DNA from: Acidimicrobiia bacterium
Lineage (GTDB): Bacteria > Actinomycetota > Acidimicrobiia > Spongiisociales > Spongiisociaceae
Reading direction: 5' to 3'
Assembly: GCA_022827785.1 (NCBI GenBank)
Contig: JAJEIM010000003.1
Coordinates: 1-64,000 of the forward strand
DNA length: 64,000 nt
Positions within the stretch are counted from its first letter, which is position 1; every line of letters starts with the position of its first letter. Under the pieces are notes generated by a model. The model had not been told where the DNA came from. It worked only from the letters and a program-made list of their open reading frames with translations, and searched no databases. Shown one piece after another: positions 42,977-51,040 of the stretch. A program made the translations under genes and the position numbers.

Positions 42977-42991
42977 GTTACTTTACTAAAT
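42963..42991. promoter_or_regulatory. 29-bp palindrome, candidate ROK/XylR-type operator
   Basis: ATTTAGT (42963-42969) and ACTAAAT (42985-42991) form perfect 7-bp arms around a 15-bp centre. The left arm continues as TTAGTTTGT, the core of Gram-positive XylR-type ROK operators. It overlaps the -35 box of the ROK operon promoter, about 190 bp upstream of the regulator start. Confidence 0.65.
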
Positions 42992-43146
42992 ATCCCGCTC
43001 TTCTCCTCGACAGCCGATCCTCGGTGGTGGCCCCGACGGTGGTGCCGCACCCGCAGGCTCCTGCAACCGCTCCCGATGTGCTGCCACTCGCACGCGGAGG
43101 AGCGGAAGTCACTGACCGTAAACCGCTTGCCTTCCCCGGAGAAGCG

Positions 43147-43182
43147 TTCGCGGTTGCAGAACGTTTCGCGGTTGCAGAACGT
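43147..43182. repeat. 18-bp direct repeat, two adjacent copies
   Basis: TTCGCGGTTGCAGAACGT occurs at 43147-43164 and again at 43165-43182 without mismatch. A shorter related piece GAAGCG precedes the first copy. It lies in non-coding DNA between the macro-domain gene and the ROK promoter. Confidence 0.9.
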
Positions 43183-43302
43183 CATACGCGGATAGGCGTG
43201 CCGTCCCGTCCCCCTGCCGAGGCAGAACAGTTCCGGGTCTTCAAGATGTCAGGCAGCAGCCACGCCAGACATCGCCGGGCTATTCCACAACCAGCGTGCT
43301 GG

Positions 43303-43830
43303 TCACTCCTGCCGTTCCAGGGCAAGCCGTAAGGCATCGGCCGTGCGGTCGTCGTAGGCCACCAGCCGGATCTGGCTCAGGATGGCGGGGTGTGCCTCGG
43401 CCCAGCGAAGGGACTCTGTGACGATCACCGACGCGGCCGGGTCCAGTGGATAGCCGAACACCCCGGTCGAGATGGCGGGCATGGCCACGGTGGTGGCGCC
43501 TAGCTCCTTCGCAGCGTCCAGGGCGGCCCGCACCGCCTGGCGGAGCAGGGTTTCGTTGTCCTGTCCTTCCCGGTAGCGGGGTCCCACCACGTGCACCACC
43601 CACCTGGCCGGCAATCCCCCGCCGCTGGTAATCGCGGCCTGTCCGGGCCGGACCGGACCGTGCTCCGAGACCCACCGCTCGGAGTCCTTGACGAACTCCT
43701 CCCCTCCCACCCTGGCGAGGGCGGCCGCTACGCCTCCGCCGTGAACGAGATGCTCGTTGGCGGCGTTGACGATCACATCGGTGCGGGCGGCTGTGAGGTC
43801 GCCCTGGAGCACGACCACCGTGCTACCCAC
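43303..43830 (-). CDS. Macro-domain protein (ADP-ribose/ADP-ribosyl hydrolase type)
   Basis: 175 residues. VLQGDLTAARTDVIVNAANEHLVHGGGVAAALARVGG carries the ADP-ribose-binding loop residues (the NAAN and HGGGVA segments), GGGLPARWVVHVVGP the next strand and AISTGVFGYP the second phosphate loop. Full single-domain length. It should bind or hydrolyse ADP-ribose derivatives, for example O-acetyl-ADP-ribose or protein mono-ADP-ribose. GTG start at 43830 overlaps the racemase stop by one base (TAGTG), so the two are translated together. The longer frame to 44256 only shadows the racemase gene. Confidence 0.9.
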   Translation of the reverse strand: MGSTVVVLQGDLTAARTDVIVNAANEHLVHGGGVAAALARVGGEEFVKDSERWVSEHGPVRPGQAAITSGGGLPARWVVHVVGPRYREGQDNETLLRQAVRAALDAAKELGATTVAMPAISTGVFGYPLDPAASVIVTESLRWAEAHPAILSQIRLVAYDDRTADALRLALERQE

Positions 43831-44480
43831 TACGGGGATGCGTCCCGGAGGGCCGCGGCGGCGAACGTGACTGCGGCCTGGCACGGCTCCACGACCGGCA
43901 GGCCGAGGTCGTCCTGAAGCCGGGCACGGAGGTGGGTCAAGCCAGTGCAACCGAGCACGAGCACATCCGCGCCGGAGTCTGCGAGTTGCCTTCCGGCATC
44001 CAGGACATCCTCGTAGGCCTCCTCGCTCTCCAGATCGAGAACACCCCGCCCGGAGGCCACATCCCCGACGACCCTTGCAGCTACCCCTATCCGGTCCCAG
44101 TAACGTTCGTGCCTCGGTATTGCTTTCTCGACAGCGGATATGACCCCGACGCCACGCCCGCGTGACATCGCCGCCAGCACGGCCGACTCGGCTATTCCGA
44201 AGACCGGCGCCTCCAGATTCGCCCTCATCTCCGCGACACCCGGGTCGGAGAAGCACGCCACTACGTAGGCATCCGCCTTGTGACCGGCGGCAGTCTCGAT
44301 CATGGGCTCGACCGAGGCGGCAACCTCTTCGTCGGATTCGATCGCGGGCGGTCCGCCGGTGCTCGTGATCACCTCCACCTCGATCCCCAACTCCTCGGCA
44401 AGGTCCCTCACCGCGTCGTGGACCTCGGCCGAGATGCGCTCCGTGCTGTTCGGATTCACCACGATGACCCTGCCAAACAT
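43830..44480 (-). CDS. Aspartate/glutamate racemase family protein (hydantoin racemase-like)
   Basis: 216 residues. RVIVVNPNSTERIS at the N-terminus is the standard hydantoin-racemase opening. The two catalytic cysteines are in VVACFSDPGVAEMR (near residue 75) and LVLGCTGLTHL (near residue 175). Second member of this family in the window (the other is at 22373-23095); the two are not close to each other in sequence. Divergent from ctaA, with a 236-bp gap. It would racemise a hydantoin or amino acid. Confidence 0.88.
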   Translation of the reverse strand: MFGRVIVVNPNSTERISAEVHDAVRDLAEELGIEVEVITSTGGPPAIESDEEVAASVEPMIETAAGHKADAYVVACFSDPGVAEMRANLEAPVFGIAESAVLAAMSRGRGVGVISAVEKAIPRHERYWDRIGVAARVVGDVASGRGVLDLESEEAYEDVLDAGRQLADSGADVLVLGCTGLTHLRARLQDDLGLPVVEPCQAAVTFAAAALRDASP

Positions 44481-44716
44481 CGAAGCGACGTTACCCGATG
44501 GTGACCCGGTCCCATCACCGCTTCTTCAGGACCGTCCGGCTCGATGGGCTCACGGTCTCGCCCGGTCCCTGCCCGGGCCGCGGCGGGTTCTCTACGGCCT
44601 AGCGGCGTTGACCGATTAGCATCCGGAACATCCGATCCGGATGCCGCCCGAAGCCCTCCGAAGCCGCGCTCGGGACCGCGCCGAGGGATCCTTTGAAAGC
44701 CTGGAGTTAGTTGACA

Positions 44717-45676
44717 ATGTCGAGGGTCGCCGCCGGTTCGCCCTCCGGTCGGGCAAGATACGCAAGGGTGACCCTGGTGGCCCTGATCGCCGCTATCGCG
44801 CAGGTCGCCCTGGGCGGCATCGTCCGGGTCACCGGCTCCGGAGATGCCTGTCCTGACTGGCCACTCTGCCACGGACAGATCATCCCACCGCTCGACTACC
44901 ACATCTGGCTCGAATTCACGCACCGGCTGGCAGCGACCGTGGTGGGTGTCCTGGTGGTGGTCTCGCTGTTGCTGGCTTGGCGCCACCTGCGCGCATCGAA
45001 GCCGGCAGTCGCTGCAACCGGCGCCAGCCTCATACTGGTCGTCGCCGCTGCGGTCCTGGGTGGGCTCACCGTACTGAGCGAGCTCTCGTGGTGGGTACGC
45101 CTGATCCACCTGGCACTGGCCGAGTTGACCGTGGCGAGTCTGGCCATTGCCTGGCTGGTCGGTCACCTGGATGATCGATCCGGTGATCGGGAGAACCTCG
45201 AAATGCGAGTTGTCAGACGGGATCGGATGATTGCGTGGGCGGGTGCGGCCGGTCTGCTCTTCGTCATCCTCTACGGCTCCTACATGGTGGGACTCAACTA
45301 CGGAGCCAGTTGCCCGGGCTGGCCGTTGTGTAACGGTCTGAGCATCCCCGAAGGCATGGCGTTCGCGGTCAACATGGGGCACCGCTACATGGTGGCCGTC
45401 GTGGCCGTGCTCGTCTTCCGCACCTGCTTCGTGGCGTGGATCCTGGGCTCGGCGCTACCCCAATTGCGCTGGTTGGCCGCTCTCGCATCCGGGTTCTTCC
45501 TAGTCGAAATAGGCGTGGGAGCGCTGACGGCTTGGCTGGCGTCATCGCCGCTCACGGCGTCGCTGCATCTGACGTTCGCCACCCTGTCGTGGGTGTCGAT
45601 GGTGGTGATGGTCGCCGTCCTGCTCGATCCCGCGACCTTCCGCGTCCCGACCCGGCGCCGGGAAACCGCTGGTTGA
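44717..45676 (+). CDS. ctaA: Heme A synthase (CtaA/COX15 family)
   Basis: 319 residues with about eight transmembrane segments. Two copies of the CtaA pattern are visible: VRVTGSGDACPDWPLCHGQIIPP with the histidine-bearing EFTHRL, and GLNYGASCPGWPLCNGLSIPE with NMGHRYM. The paired cysteines per half (C..CH and C..CN) match bacterial CtaA. It oxidises the methyl group of heme O to make heme A for aa3-type cytochrome oxidase. Start chosen at ATG 44717; an in-frame TTG at 44711 is two codons earlier. It overlaps ctaB by one base (TGATG). Confidence 0.93.
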   Translation: MSRVAAGSPSGRARYARVTLVALIAAIAQVALGGIVRVTGSGDACPDWPLCHGQIIPPLDYHIWLEFTHRLAATVVGVLVVVSLLLAWRHLRASKPAVAATGASLILVVAAAVLGGLTVLSELSWWVRLIHLALAELTVASLAIAWLVGHLDDRSGDRENLEMRVVRRDRMIAWAGAAGLLFVILYGSYMVGLNYGASCPGWPLCNGLSIPEGMAFAVNMGHRYMVAVVAVLVFRTCFVAWILGSALPQLRWLAALASGFFLVEIGVGALTAWLASSPLTASLHLTFATLSWVSMVVMVAVLLDPATFRVPTRRRETAG

Positions 45677-46575
45677 TGAGCGCCCCGAGCATCGCCCGAT
45701 CCCGGGTCTGGAGCGACTACATCGCGCTCACCAAGCCACGGATCATCTCTCTGTTGCTGGTCACCGCGTTGGGCGGCATGGTCCTGGCCGCCGGAGGTTG
45801 GCCGGATCCCCTGCTGGTCGTCCTGGTGGTTGTCTCGGGTTACCTGGCGGCGGGAGGAGCGAACGCCCTCAACCACGGTGCCGAAGCCGACCTGGACCAG
45901 AAGATGAGACGTACCAGCCGCCGTCCGGTCGCCAGCGGCCGAGTCTCCAGACGGGGCGCCTTCGCTTTCGGGATCGTCCTCAATGCGGCCGCGTTCGTGT
46001 TGCTGGCCGCTTTCGTCAACCTCCTCAGCGCCGCACTGGCTCTGAGCGGCACCCTCATCTACGTGTTCGTCTACACCCTCGGTCTCAAGCGGACAACCCC
46101 GCAGAACATCGTCATCGGCGGCGCCGCCGGAGCCGTCCCGCCGCTGGTCGGTTGGGCGGCGGTGACCGGCACGGTGGAGCTGCCTGCCGTCTTTCTCTTC
46201 GCCATCATCTTCGTGTGGACGCCTCCCCACTTCTGGGCTCTGGCATTGCTGATCAAGGATGACTATGCCAGGGCCGGGATCCCGATGCTGCCGGTCGTTG
46301 CCACGCTGGCCGAAACCAAGCGTCAGATTCTCCTCTACACGGTGGTACTGGTCGCGCTCTCTGCATCGTTCGCCGTGACCGGGGCGGTCGGATGGGTCTA
46401 CCTGGTCGGCGCGCTCGCGCTGGGGGCCGGATTCATAAACCGGGCGATCCGGCTGGCAAGGGGCGGCGGGATCGATGGCGCCAGGGCCCTGTATATGTTC
46501 TCCCTCGCCTATCTGGCCTTGCTGTTCGGCGCCGTGATGGCCGACACCCTGGTGGACCGTTACATCCTCGGCTGA
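45676..46575 (+). CDS. ctaB: Protoheme IX farnesyltransferase (heme O synthase)
   Basis: 299-residue UbiA-type prenyltransferase with about nine membrane helices. The first allylic-diphosphate site reads NHGAEADLDQKMRRTSRRP and the second region has GLKRTTPQNIVIGGAAGAVPPLVGW. FVWTPPHFWALAL is a hallmark of CtaB. It farnesylates heme B to heme O, the substrate of CtaA encoded just upstream. The first Asp motif has NHGAEAD in place of the common NYNDRD. Its stop directly abuts the stop of the convergent higA gene. Confidence 0.94.
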   Translation: MSAPSIARSRVWSDYIALTKPRIISLLLVTALGGMVLAAGGWPDPLLVVLVVVSGYLAAGGANALNHGAEADLDQKMRRTSRRPVASGRVSRRGAFAFGIVLNAAAFVLLAAFVNLLSAALALSGTLIYVFVYTLGLKRTTPQNIVIGGAAGAVPPLVGWAAVTGTVELPAVFLFAIIFVWTPPHFWALALLIKDDYARAGIPMLPVVATLAETKRQILLYTVVLVALSASFAVTGAVGWVYLVGALALGAGFINRAIRLARGGGIDGARALYMFSLAYLALLFGAVMADTLVDRYILG

Positions 46576-46857
46576 CTACCTAGGTGTCCTTCCCACGTTG
46601 ATGTCGTCGGCCCGCAGTCGGGCCTGGGCAAGGTCGTAGGCGGCCTGGCGGCGCAGCCAGAACTCTGCATTGGACCATCCGACCTTCTCCAGACGAATCG
46701 CCACTTCCGGTGAGACCCCGGCGTGTCCCTTCAGGACACGGGACAGGGCGTGTCGCGCCACGCCCAGCATCCGCGCCGCCTCGGTCACGGATAGCCTTCC
46801 TCCTAGGCATCCCTCCCGGATGCTGACTCCCGGATGGGTCGGATACCCCACAGACAT
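46576..46857 (-). CDS. higA: HigA-type antitoxin (XRE helix-turn-helix), no HigB nearby
   Basis: 93 residues matching HigA: PTHPGVSIREGCLGG, the helix-turn-helix LSVTEAARMLGVARHALSRVLKG, then VSPEVAIRLEKVGWSNAEFWLRRQAAYDLAQAR. Start placed at ATG 46857 behind GAAACGAAGGGG; longer starts at 46893 and 46926 are possible. In higBA loci the toxin gene lies just upstream; here the upstream neighbour is the 3' end of a FAD oxidoreductase gene, so the toxin is missing. It may survive as a stand-alone regulator or relic. Confidence 0.85.
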   Translation of the reverse strand: MSVGYPTHPGVSIREGCLGGRLSVTEAARMLGVARHALSRVLKGHAGVSPEVAIRLEKVGWSNAEFWLRRQAAYDLAQARLRADDINVGRTPR

Positions 46858-46926
46858 CCCCTTCGTTTCCTCGTGGATCGTCTTCAATTCTCCCATGCTC
46901 GTACGGCATGTGGCTCGGGATTTCAT

Positions 46927-48087
46927 TCAGAAGCGGTCAGGGGCGAAGCGGGTCAGGTCGACTTCCGGGGTGCGGTCCAGCGCCAGTTGCGCCAGAACCC
47001 GGCCCATCAGAGGGCCAGCGGTCAGGCCCATGTGGGGATAGGTACCGACTACCAGGCCGGGAGGGCCGACTCGGCCGATGATCGGGGACAGGTCCGGGGT
47101 GGCCAGGCCCCTTCCCGGCCAGGTGCGGATCAGGCGGACGCCGGCCAGCGATGGCACGACCCGCAGCGCCACCTTCATGTTCGCCACCAGGTTCTGGGGA
47201 CTGACCCGGTTGTGGCCGGTCACCGGGTCGAGGTCTGACGACCAGCCCCCGCCGATCAGCAGGGTTCCGGCCTTGGCCTGCTTGAAGGTCAGCTGGCCGC
47301 CCGCGAAGTAGACCAGGTGGTGGACCATGGGCGCCAGAGGTTCGGTCGCCCCGACCTGGGCCGGATCATCGAAGATGGCTAGATCACCGCCCCACAGCGA
47401 GGCGAAACGGTTGAGGTCATTGCCCGTGACCAGCACGACCCGCTTCGCTGTCACCGGACCGGACGGCGTGGACACGGTGAACGTACCGTCCTGCCACTCC
47501 AGCCCGAGCACCTCCGCACCCGTGCGGATGACCGCTCCCCTTGACGCGGCGGCGCGGGCGAAAGCGGGCGCCGCCAGCATCGAGTTGACCTTCCCCTCCA
47601 CCCGGGTGAGTTGAGCGCCCACCATCGACTCGGACACGTATGGGGCGATCCGCTGGAGATCGGCCCGCCCGAGAAGGTCGGATTCCACGCCGGCGGTCCT
47701 CTCGATGGCGACCTTCCGTTCGATGTCCCTCATCTGCTCGGGGGTCTCGGCGATGAGCAGTCCACCGTTGAGCGAGACCTCCAGGTCGGTACCCAGCACA
47801 TCGCTCAGATCCCTCCACATGTCCAGGGAGTCAGCCAGGAAACGTAGAGCCGGCAGGAAGCCGCGGGCCCATTCCTCACCGAACTCCAGGAACGAACTGT
47901 GCTGTATCTGACCGTGCAAGCTGCCGGCGTTCCTGCCGGAGGCCTGGGTGTTGAGATCGAACTGCTCGAGAAGCAGGACCTCGGCCCCGTACCCGGCCAG
48001 GTGCCAGGCCGCCGAGCAACCCGTCACTCCCCCGCCGACCACAAGGACGTCCCAGGTCCGGCCTGCCGCGTCGCTGTGGCCCGCCAT
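46927..48087 (-). CDS. DadA/glycine-oxidase-like FAD-dependent amine oxidoreductase
   Basis: 386 residues of the DAO superfamily. FAD motif VLVVGGGVTGCSAAWHLAGYGAEVLLLEQ is at about 14-42, and SGRNAGSLHGQIQ follows as in DadA-like enzymes. The C-terminal FAD contact reads GLATPDLSPIIGRVGPPGLVVGTYPHMGLTAGPLMGRVLA. It oxidises a D-amino acid, glycine or N-methyl amino acid to the imine. In hydroxyproline and cyanide-synthase systems a DadA-like subunit pairs with HcnA/HcnB-like parts, and a fused HcnAB-like protein occurs at 25730-27457, but 20 kb away, so pairing is speculative. Confidence 0.88.
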   Translation of the reverse strand: MAGHSDAAGRTWDVLVVGGGVTGCSAAWHLAGYGAEVLLLEQFDLNTQASGRNAGSLHGQIQHSSFLEFGEEWARGFLPALRFLADSLDMWRDLSDVLGTDLEVSLNGGLLIAETPEQMRDIERKVAIERTAGVESDLLGRADLQRIAPYVSESMVGAQLTRVEGKVNSMLAAPAFARAAASRGAVIRTGAEVLGLEWQDGTFTVSTPSGPVTAKRVVLVTGNDLNRFASLWGGDLAIFDDPAQVGATEPLAPMVHHLVYFAGGQLTFKQAKAGTLLIGGGWSSDLDPVTGHNRVSPQNLVANMKVALRVVPSLAGVRLIRTWPGRGLATPDLSPIIGRVGPPGLVVGTYPHMGLTAGPLMGRVLAQLALDRTPEVDLTRFAPDRF

Positions 48088-48093
48088 GCCGTT

Positions 48094-48291
48094 CTACTGA
48101 CCCGAACCGGGCGAAGAACGCGAAAATCGCGGCCGGCGGGCGCCGCCCGCCGGGCCCTCCCCCGCCGCCACCACCTTGGAGTTGAGCGCGTGCCGCCATA
48201 CCCCGGACGGGGCGATCTCGACGATACGTTCCCTCATGCGGTCCAAGTCGACGTCCGGGCCGGACCGCTGGTGCTTTCGGTTATCCGGCAT
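48094..48291 (-). CDS. Possible small basic protein (uncertain)
   Basis: A 65-codon frame starting MPDNRKHQ and containing DLDRMRERIVEIAPSGVWRHALNSKVVA lies in the 298-bp gap between the CoA-transferase B gene and the DadA-like gene, in the direction of both. No ribosome site is convincing and no family is recognised; the last 15 residues are Arg/Ser-rich. It may be a real operon peptide or a chance frame. Confidence 0.25.
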   Translation of the reverse strand: MPDNRKHQRSGPDVDLDRMRERIVEIAPSGVWRHALNSKVVAAGEGPAGGARRPRFSRSSPGSGQ

Positions 48292-48385
48292 CGTATGGCG
48301 GGGGTGTGACACGAACGGGGGTCTGCTGCATGACCGGTCCGGGGCCGGGGTCACGCCAGCCTCGGAAGAACCCGGATCCATCGCG

Positions 48386-49156
48386 CTAGGAGCGGCTCTT
48401 GAGGTCCCGGAGCACCGCCAGCTCCTCGCTGGCCGGAGGTTCCGTCGCTTCCAGGGATGACGCCACCCGGAGCGGCCACTCGGTCTGATCCAGGACATCC
48501 TGTACCTCGACACCGGGATGCGTGGCCACGAGGGTCAACTCGTTGTCGAGCGGATCGGGCTTCAGCACCCCCAGGTCGGTGATGACGTTGATCGGCCCTG
48601 CCCCCCGGAACCCGAATCGGGATCTGATGCCCGGCTCCGGACCGAGGCCGATCGAGGTCACGAAGTCGACCCGCGGCACGAAGGCCCGCCTGGTGTGGCG
48701 CATGATCACCGTGACCTCCCGGCAGTGGGCTGCGATCTCCGGAGCGCCGCCCGCCCCGGGAAGGCGCACTTTGGGATCGTGGTAGTCCGGACCGATGACG
48801 GTGGTGTTCAGGTTGCCGAACCGGTCGATCTGGGCGGCGGACAGGTAGCCGACATCGATGTGCCCGCCTTGCAACCAGTAGTTGAAGACCTCGGGAACCG
48901 ACACCACCGAATCGGCCGTCGTCGCCAACTCGCCGTCGCCGATCGACAGCGGAAGGCGGTACGGCTTGGCGCCGAGCGGCCCGGCCTCGTAGATGAGAAA
49001 CAGGTTGGGCGCGTGGGTGTTGCGGGCCAGGTTGGCGACCGTGCTGGGGATGCCGATCCCCACGAAGCATGACATCCCGTCCCGGAGGTGGCGGGCCGCC
49101 ACCACGGTCATGATCTCGTCAGCTGCCCACGCAGGCTTCCGATCGGCCATGTTCAT
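48386..49156 (-). CDS. CoA-transferase beta subunit (glutaconate/3-oxoacid type)
   Basis: 256 residues. Segments SCFVGIGIPSTVANLARNTHAPNLFLIYEAGPLG and DVGYLSAAQIDRFGNLNTTVIG are typical for subunit B of two-subunit CoA-transferases (GctB/IpdB-like). The usual catalytic Glu of the (S)ENG motif is replaced by YEAGPLG, which still carries a Glu, as in GctB relatives. It starts at 49156 with an ATGA overlap with the alpha gene. Together they move CoA between acyl-CoA and a free acid. The acid is unknown. Confidence 0.88.
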   Translation of the reverse strand: MNMADRKPAWAADEIMTVVAARHLRDGMSCFVGIGIPSTVANLARNTHAPNLFLIYEAGPLGAKPYRLPLSIGDGELATTADSVVSVPEVFNYWLQGGHIDVGYLSAAQIDRFGNLNTTVIGPDYHDPKVRLPGAGGAPEIAAHCREVTVIMRHTRRAFVPRVDFVTSIGLGPEPGIRSRFGFRGAGPINVITDLGVLKPDPLDNELTLVATHPGVEVQDVLDQTEWPLRVASSLEATEPPASEELAVLRDLKSRS

Positions 49157-49959
49157 GCTCCCATGACCGACTCGTCCAGCCAGGCCAGGAAGGCATCCCG
49201 CTCCCGGCTCACCTCGGGCCACTTGCGGTACCAATCATTGTCACGTTCGTAGTAGTCCTGCACGTAGGACGGCCGGGCGCCTTCGGGGGACTCGCAGACC
49301 GCGGTGATGGCCATCGAAGGCATGACGAAATCGCCCGGCCGGCGGTCCAGCACATCCACCACTTCCTCGACTGTCACGATCACCTGCCGGGACGCCATGA
49401 CGACCTCCCGGAACACCCCCGATATCCCCCAAACCTGCACGTTGCCCGCCCGGTCGGCCCGCTGGGCGTGGAGAATCCCGGTGTCGGGGTTGAGGGCGCG
49501 CACCGCGGCCACCGGCTTACCGGTGAACGGGCAATCCAGGAACCGGACGTGGGGGGCTATCTCGCCGAGCGAGGTGCCCAGGTATCCCTTCATGACGGTG
49601 AACGGCATCCCGGAGGCTCCGGCCACATAGCGGTTGGTCAGACCGGCGTGGCTGTGCTCCTCGAGCTCGAGGGGCACCGGCCAGCCGTTCTCCACCGCAT
49701 CCCGGAAGCGATACAGCGAGCCGACCCCGGGGTTGCCGCCCCACGAAAAGAGCAGCTTGCGGACGCATCCGGCCCCGATCAGCTGGTCGTAGATCAGATC
49801 GGGGGTCATCCTCGACACGGTCAGGTCCCGCTTCTGCTGGCGGATGATCTCGTGGCCGGCGGCGAACGGGATCAGATGGGTGAAGCCCTCCAGGGCAACC
49901 GTGTCCCCGTCCTGCACGTATCTGGAAACGGCTTCGCTGAGACCCAGGTGTTCGGCCAT
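49153..49959 (-). CDS. CoA-transferase alpha subunit (glutaconate/3-oxoacid type)
   Basis: 268 residues. GDTVALEGFTHLIPFAAGHEIIRQ, then LIGAGCVRKLLFSWGGNPGVGSLYRFRDAVE and FLDCPFTGKPVAAVRALNPDTGILHAQRADRAGNVQVWG are the conserved CoA-transferase family I segments of subunit A (GctA/IpdA-like). It is the first gene of the pair. The putative D-amino-acid oxidase further downstream could produce a 2-oxo acid for activation, though this link is only positional. Confidence 0.88.
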   Translation of the reverse strand: MAEHLGLSEAVSRYVQDGDTVALEGFTHLIPFAAGHEIIRQQKRDLTVSRMTPDLIYDQLIGAGCVRKLLFSWGGNPGVGSLYRFRDAVENGWPVPLELEEHSHAGLTNRYVAGASGMPFTVMKGYLGTSLGEIAPHVRFLDCPFTGKPVAAVRALNPDTGILHAQRADRAGNVQVWGISGVFREVVMASRQVIVTVEEVVDVLDRRPGDFVMPSMAITAVCESPEGARPSYVQDYYERDNDWYRKWPEVSRERDAFLAWLDESVMGA

Positions 49960-50102
49960 ACCTCGAAGTTCGGATCGGCAACAACCCGCCCGCCGCCAGG
50001 CGCCTCGGACCGGAGATCAGGTGGGTGGCGGCCATGTTAGGCGCAGCGCAGTCCGACCCTGCACCATGTATGTGCTCAGCCGGTGGTCGGGAAGACCGAT
50101 TA

Positions 50103-50966
50103 CTAACGGCTACCGAGGTAGGAGAGCAGGTTCGCCTCGTAGCGGCTCGGGTAATCGTCCCACGCGTCGCCGTGGGCGCAACCTTCGTAGACGGTGAGCA
50201 GCGGCGGGTGCCGGAGTTGCGAACGGATCCGGTGCAGATGGCTGATCGGGATGCGGTCGTCGACGTCGCAATGGGCCAGACCGATCGCGTACGGGTACCG
50301 AGCGGCGTCCTCCGCCGGGCGCACGCCGTCCACGTCGAGGCCCCTGGTGAGGCGAGCCATCAGAACCACCCCCGGACGCAGGGCTGATGCCAGCCAGGAG
50401 GGCGCTGACGTACGCCGGGCCACTTCCTGCACGACCAGGTCGGACAGGGTGGCGAAGGCCGAATCGGCGAATACCCCGGCGACCGCGGGCTCGCGCCAGC
50501 CGGCCATCAGAGCGATGGCGCCGCCATAGGAGTTGCCGTGCAGGAAGATGGTGCCGGGTCGGGCGCCGCGTTCGCTGATCACGTAGTCAACGGCGCCCAG
50601 CAGATCGTCAGCCTCGTGTATCCCGGCGCCCATCTGGGCGGCGTCAGACTCGCCGTGGCCGCGCAGGTCGAAGACGAGAACCGAGAAGCCGTTGGCGACC
50701 AGAGCAGGGACCATGCCCAGCATGGAACTGCGGGTGCTGTCGATTCCGTGGGTCCGGATCACGACTCCCTGAGGTTCCATGGCAGGAATCCACCATCCGC
50801 GCAGCGTGAGTTCGGACCAACCCCGCGGAGAGAACCGTGCGTCCTCGTAATCCAGGGCGAAGTCCCCGGGAGTGGCCTCGACAGGGTTGGCCTCCGCGTC
50901 GAGTGCGCTGTCCGCTATGTAGTAGGAAGCGGCGAGGTAAAGCAGGGCGACAGCCAGCAGGGGCAC
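50103..50966 (-). CDS. Membrane-anchored alpha/beta hydrolase
   Basis: 287 residues. The N-terminus is one hydrophobic helix (LLAVALLYLAASYYIA), so the catalytic domain is probably outside the membrane. The oxyanion strand VVIRTHGIDSTRSSML and the nucleophile elbow LHGNSYGGAIA (Ser in GNSYGG) are clear, with DLRGHGES in between; the acid is likely in VDDRIP and the base in GCAHGDAWD. Start is GTG 50966, 74 bp after the PPK2 stop. Esterase-like; substrate unknown. Confidence 0.82.
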   Translation of the reverse strand: MPLLAVALLYLAASYYIADSALDAEANPVEATPGDFALDYEDARFSPRGWSELTLRGWWIPAMEPQGVVIRTHGIDSTRSSMLGMVPALVANGFSVLVFDLRGHGESDAAQMGAGIHEADDLLGAVDYVISERGARPGTIFLHGNSYGGAIALMAGWREPAVAGVFADSAFATLSDLVVQEVARRTSAPSWLASALRPGVVLMARLTRGLDVDGVRPAEDAARYPYAIGLAHCDVDDRIPISHLHRIRSQLRHPPLLTVYEGCAHGDAWDDYPSRYEANLLSYLGSR

Positions 50967-51040
50967 CGCCGTCCGCCTGATCCACCTGCGAGAACGGCGG
51001 CGGCCGCCCGACCGCCCGGTCCGGAAGAACGACCCTAGAT

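Larger units (their letters stand above)
42776..43302. other. Intergenic control region upstream of the ROK operon
   Basis: 527 bp between the ROK gene start and the 3' end of the macro-domain gene. It contains the promoter/operator pair around 42947-42991 and an 18-bp direct repeat at 43147-43182. Open frames crossing it (for example on the plus strand 42748-43332) are Arg/Pro-rich shadows with no family match. The G+C content drops sharply at 42963-42995. Confidence 0.6.

Noticed and set aside
43303-44256. 317-residue version of the macro-domain protein
   Set aside because: Arg/Gly-rich upstream half is out of frame with, and inside, the racemase gene.
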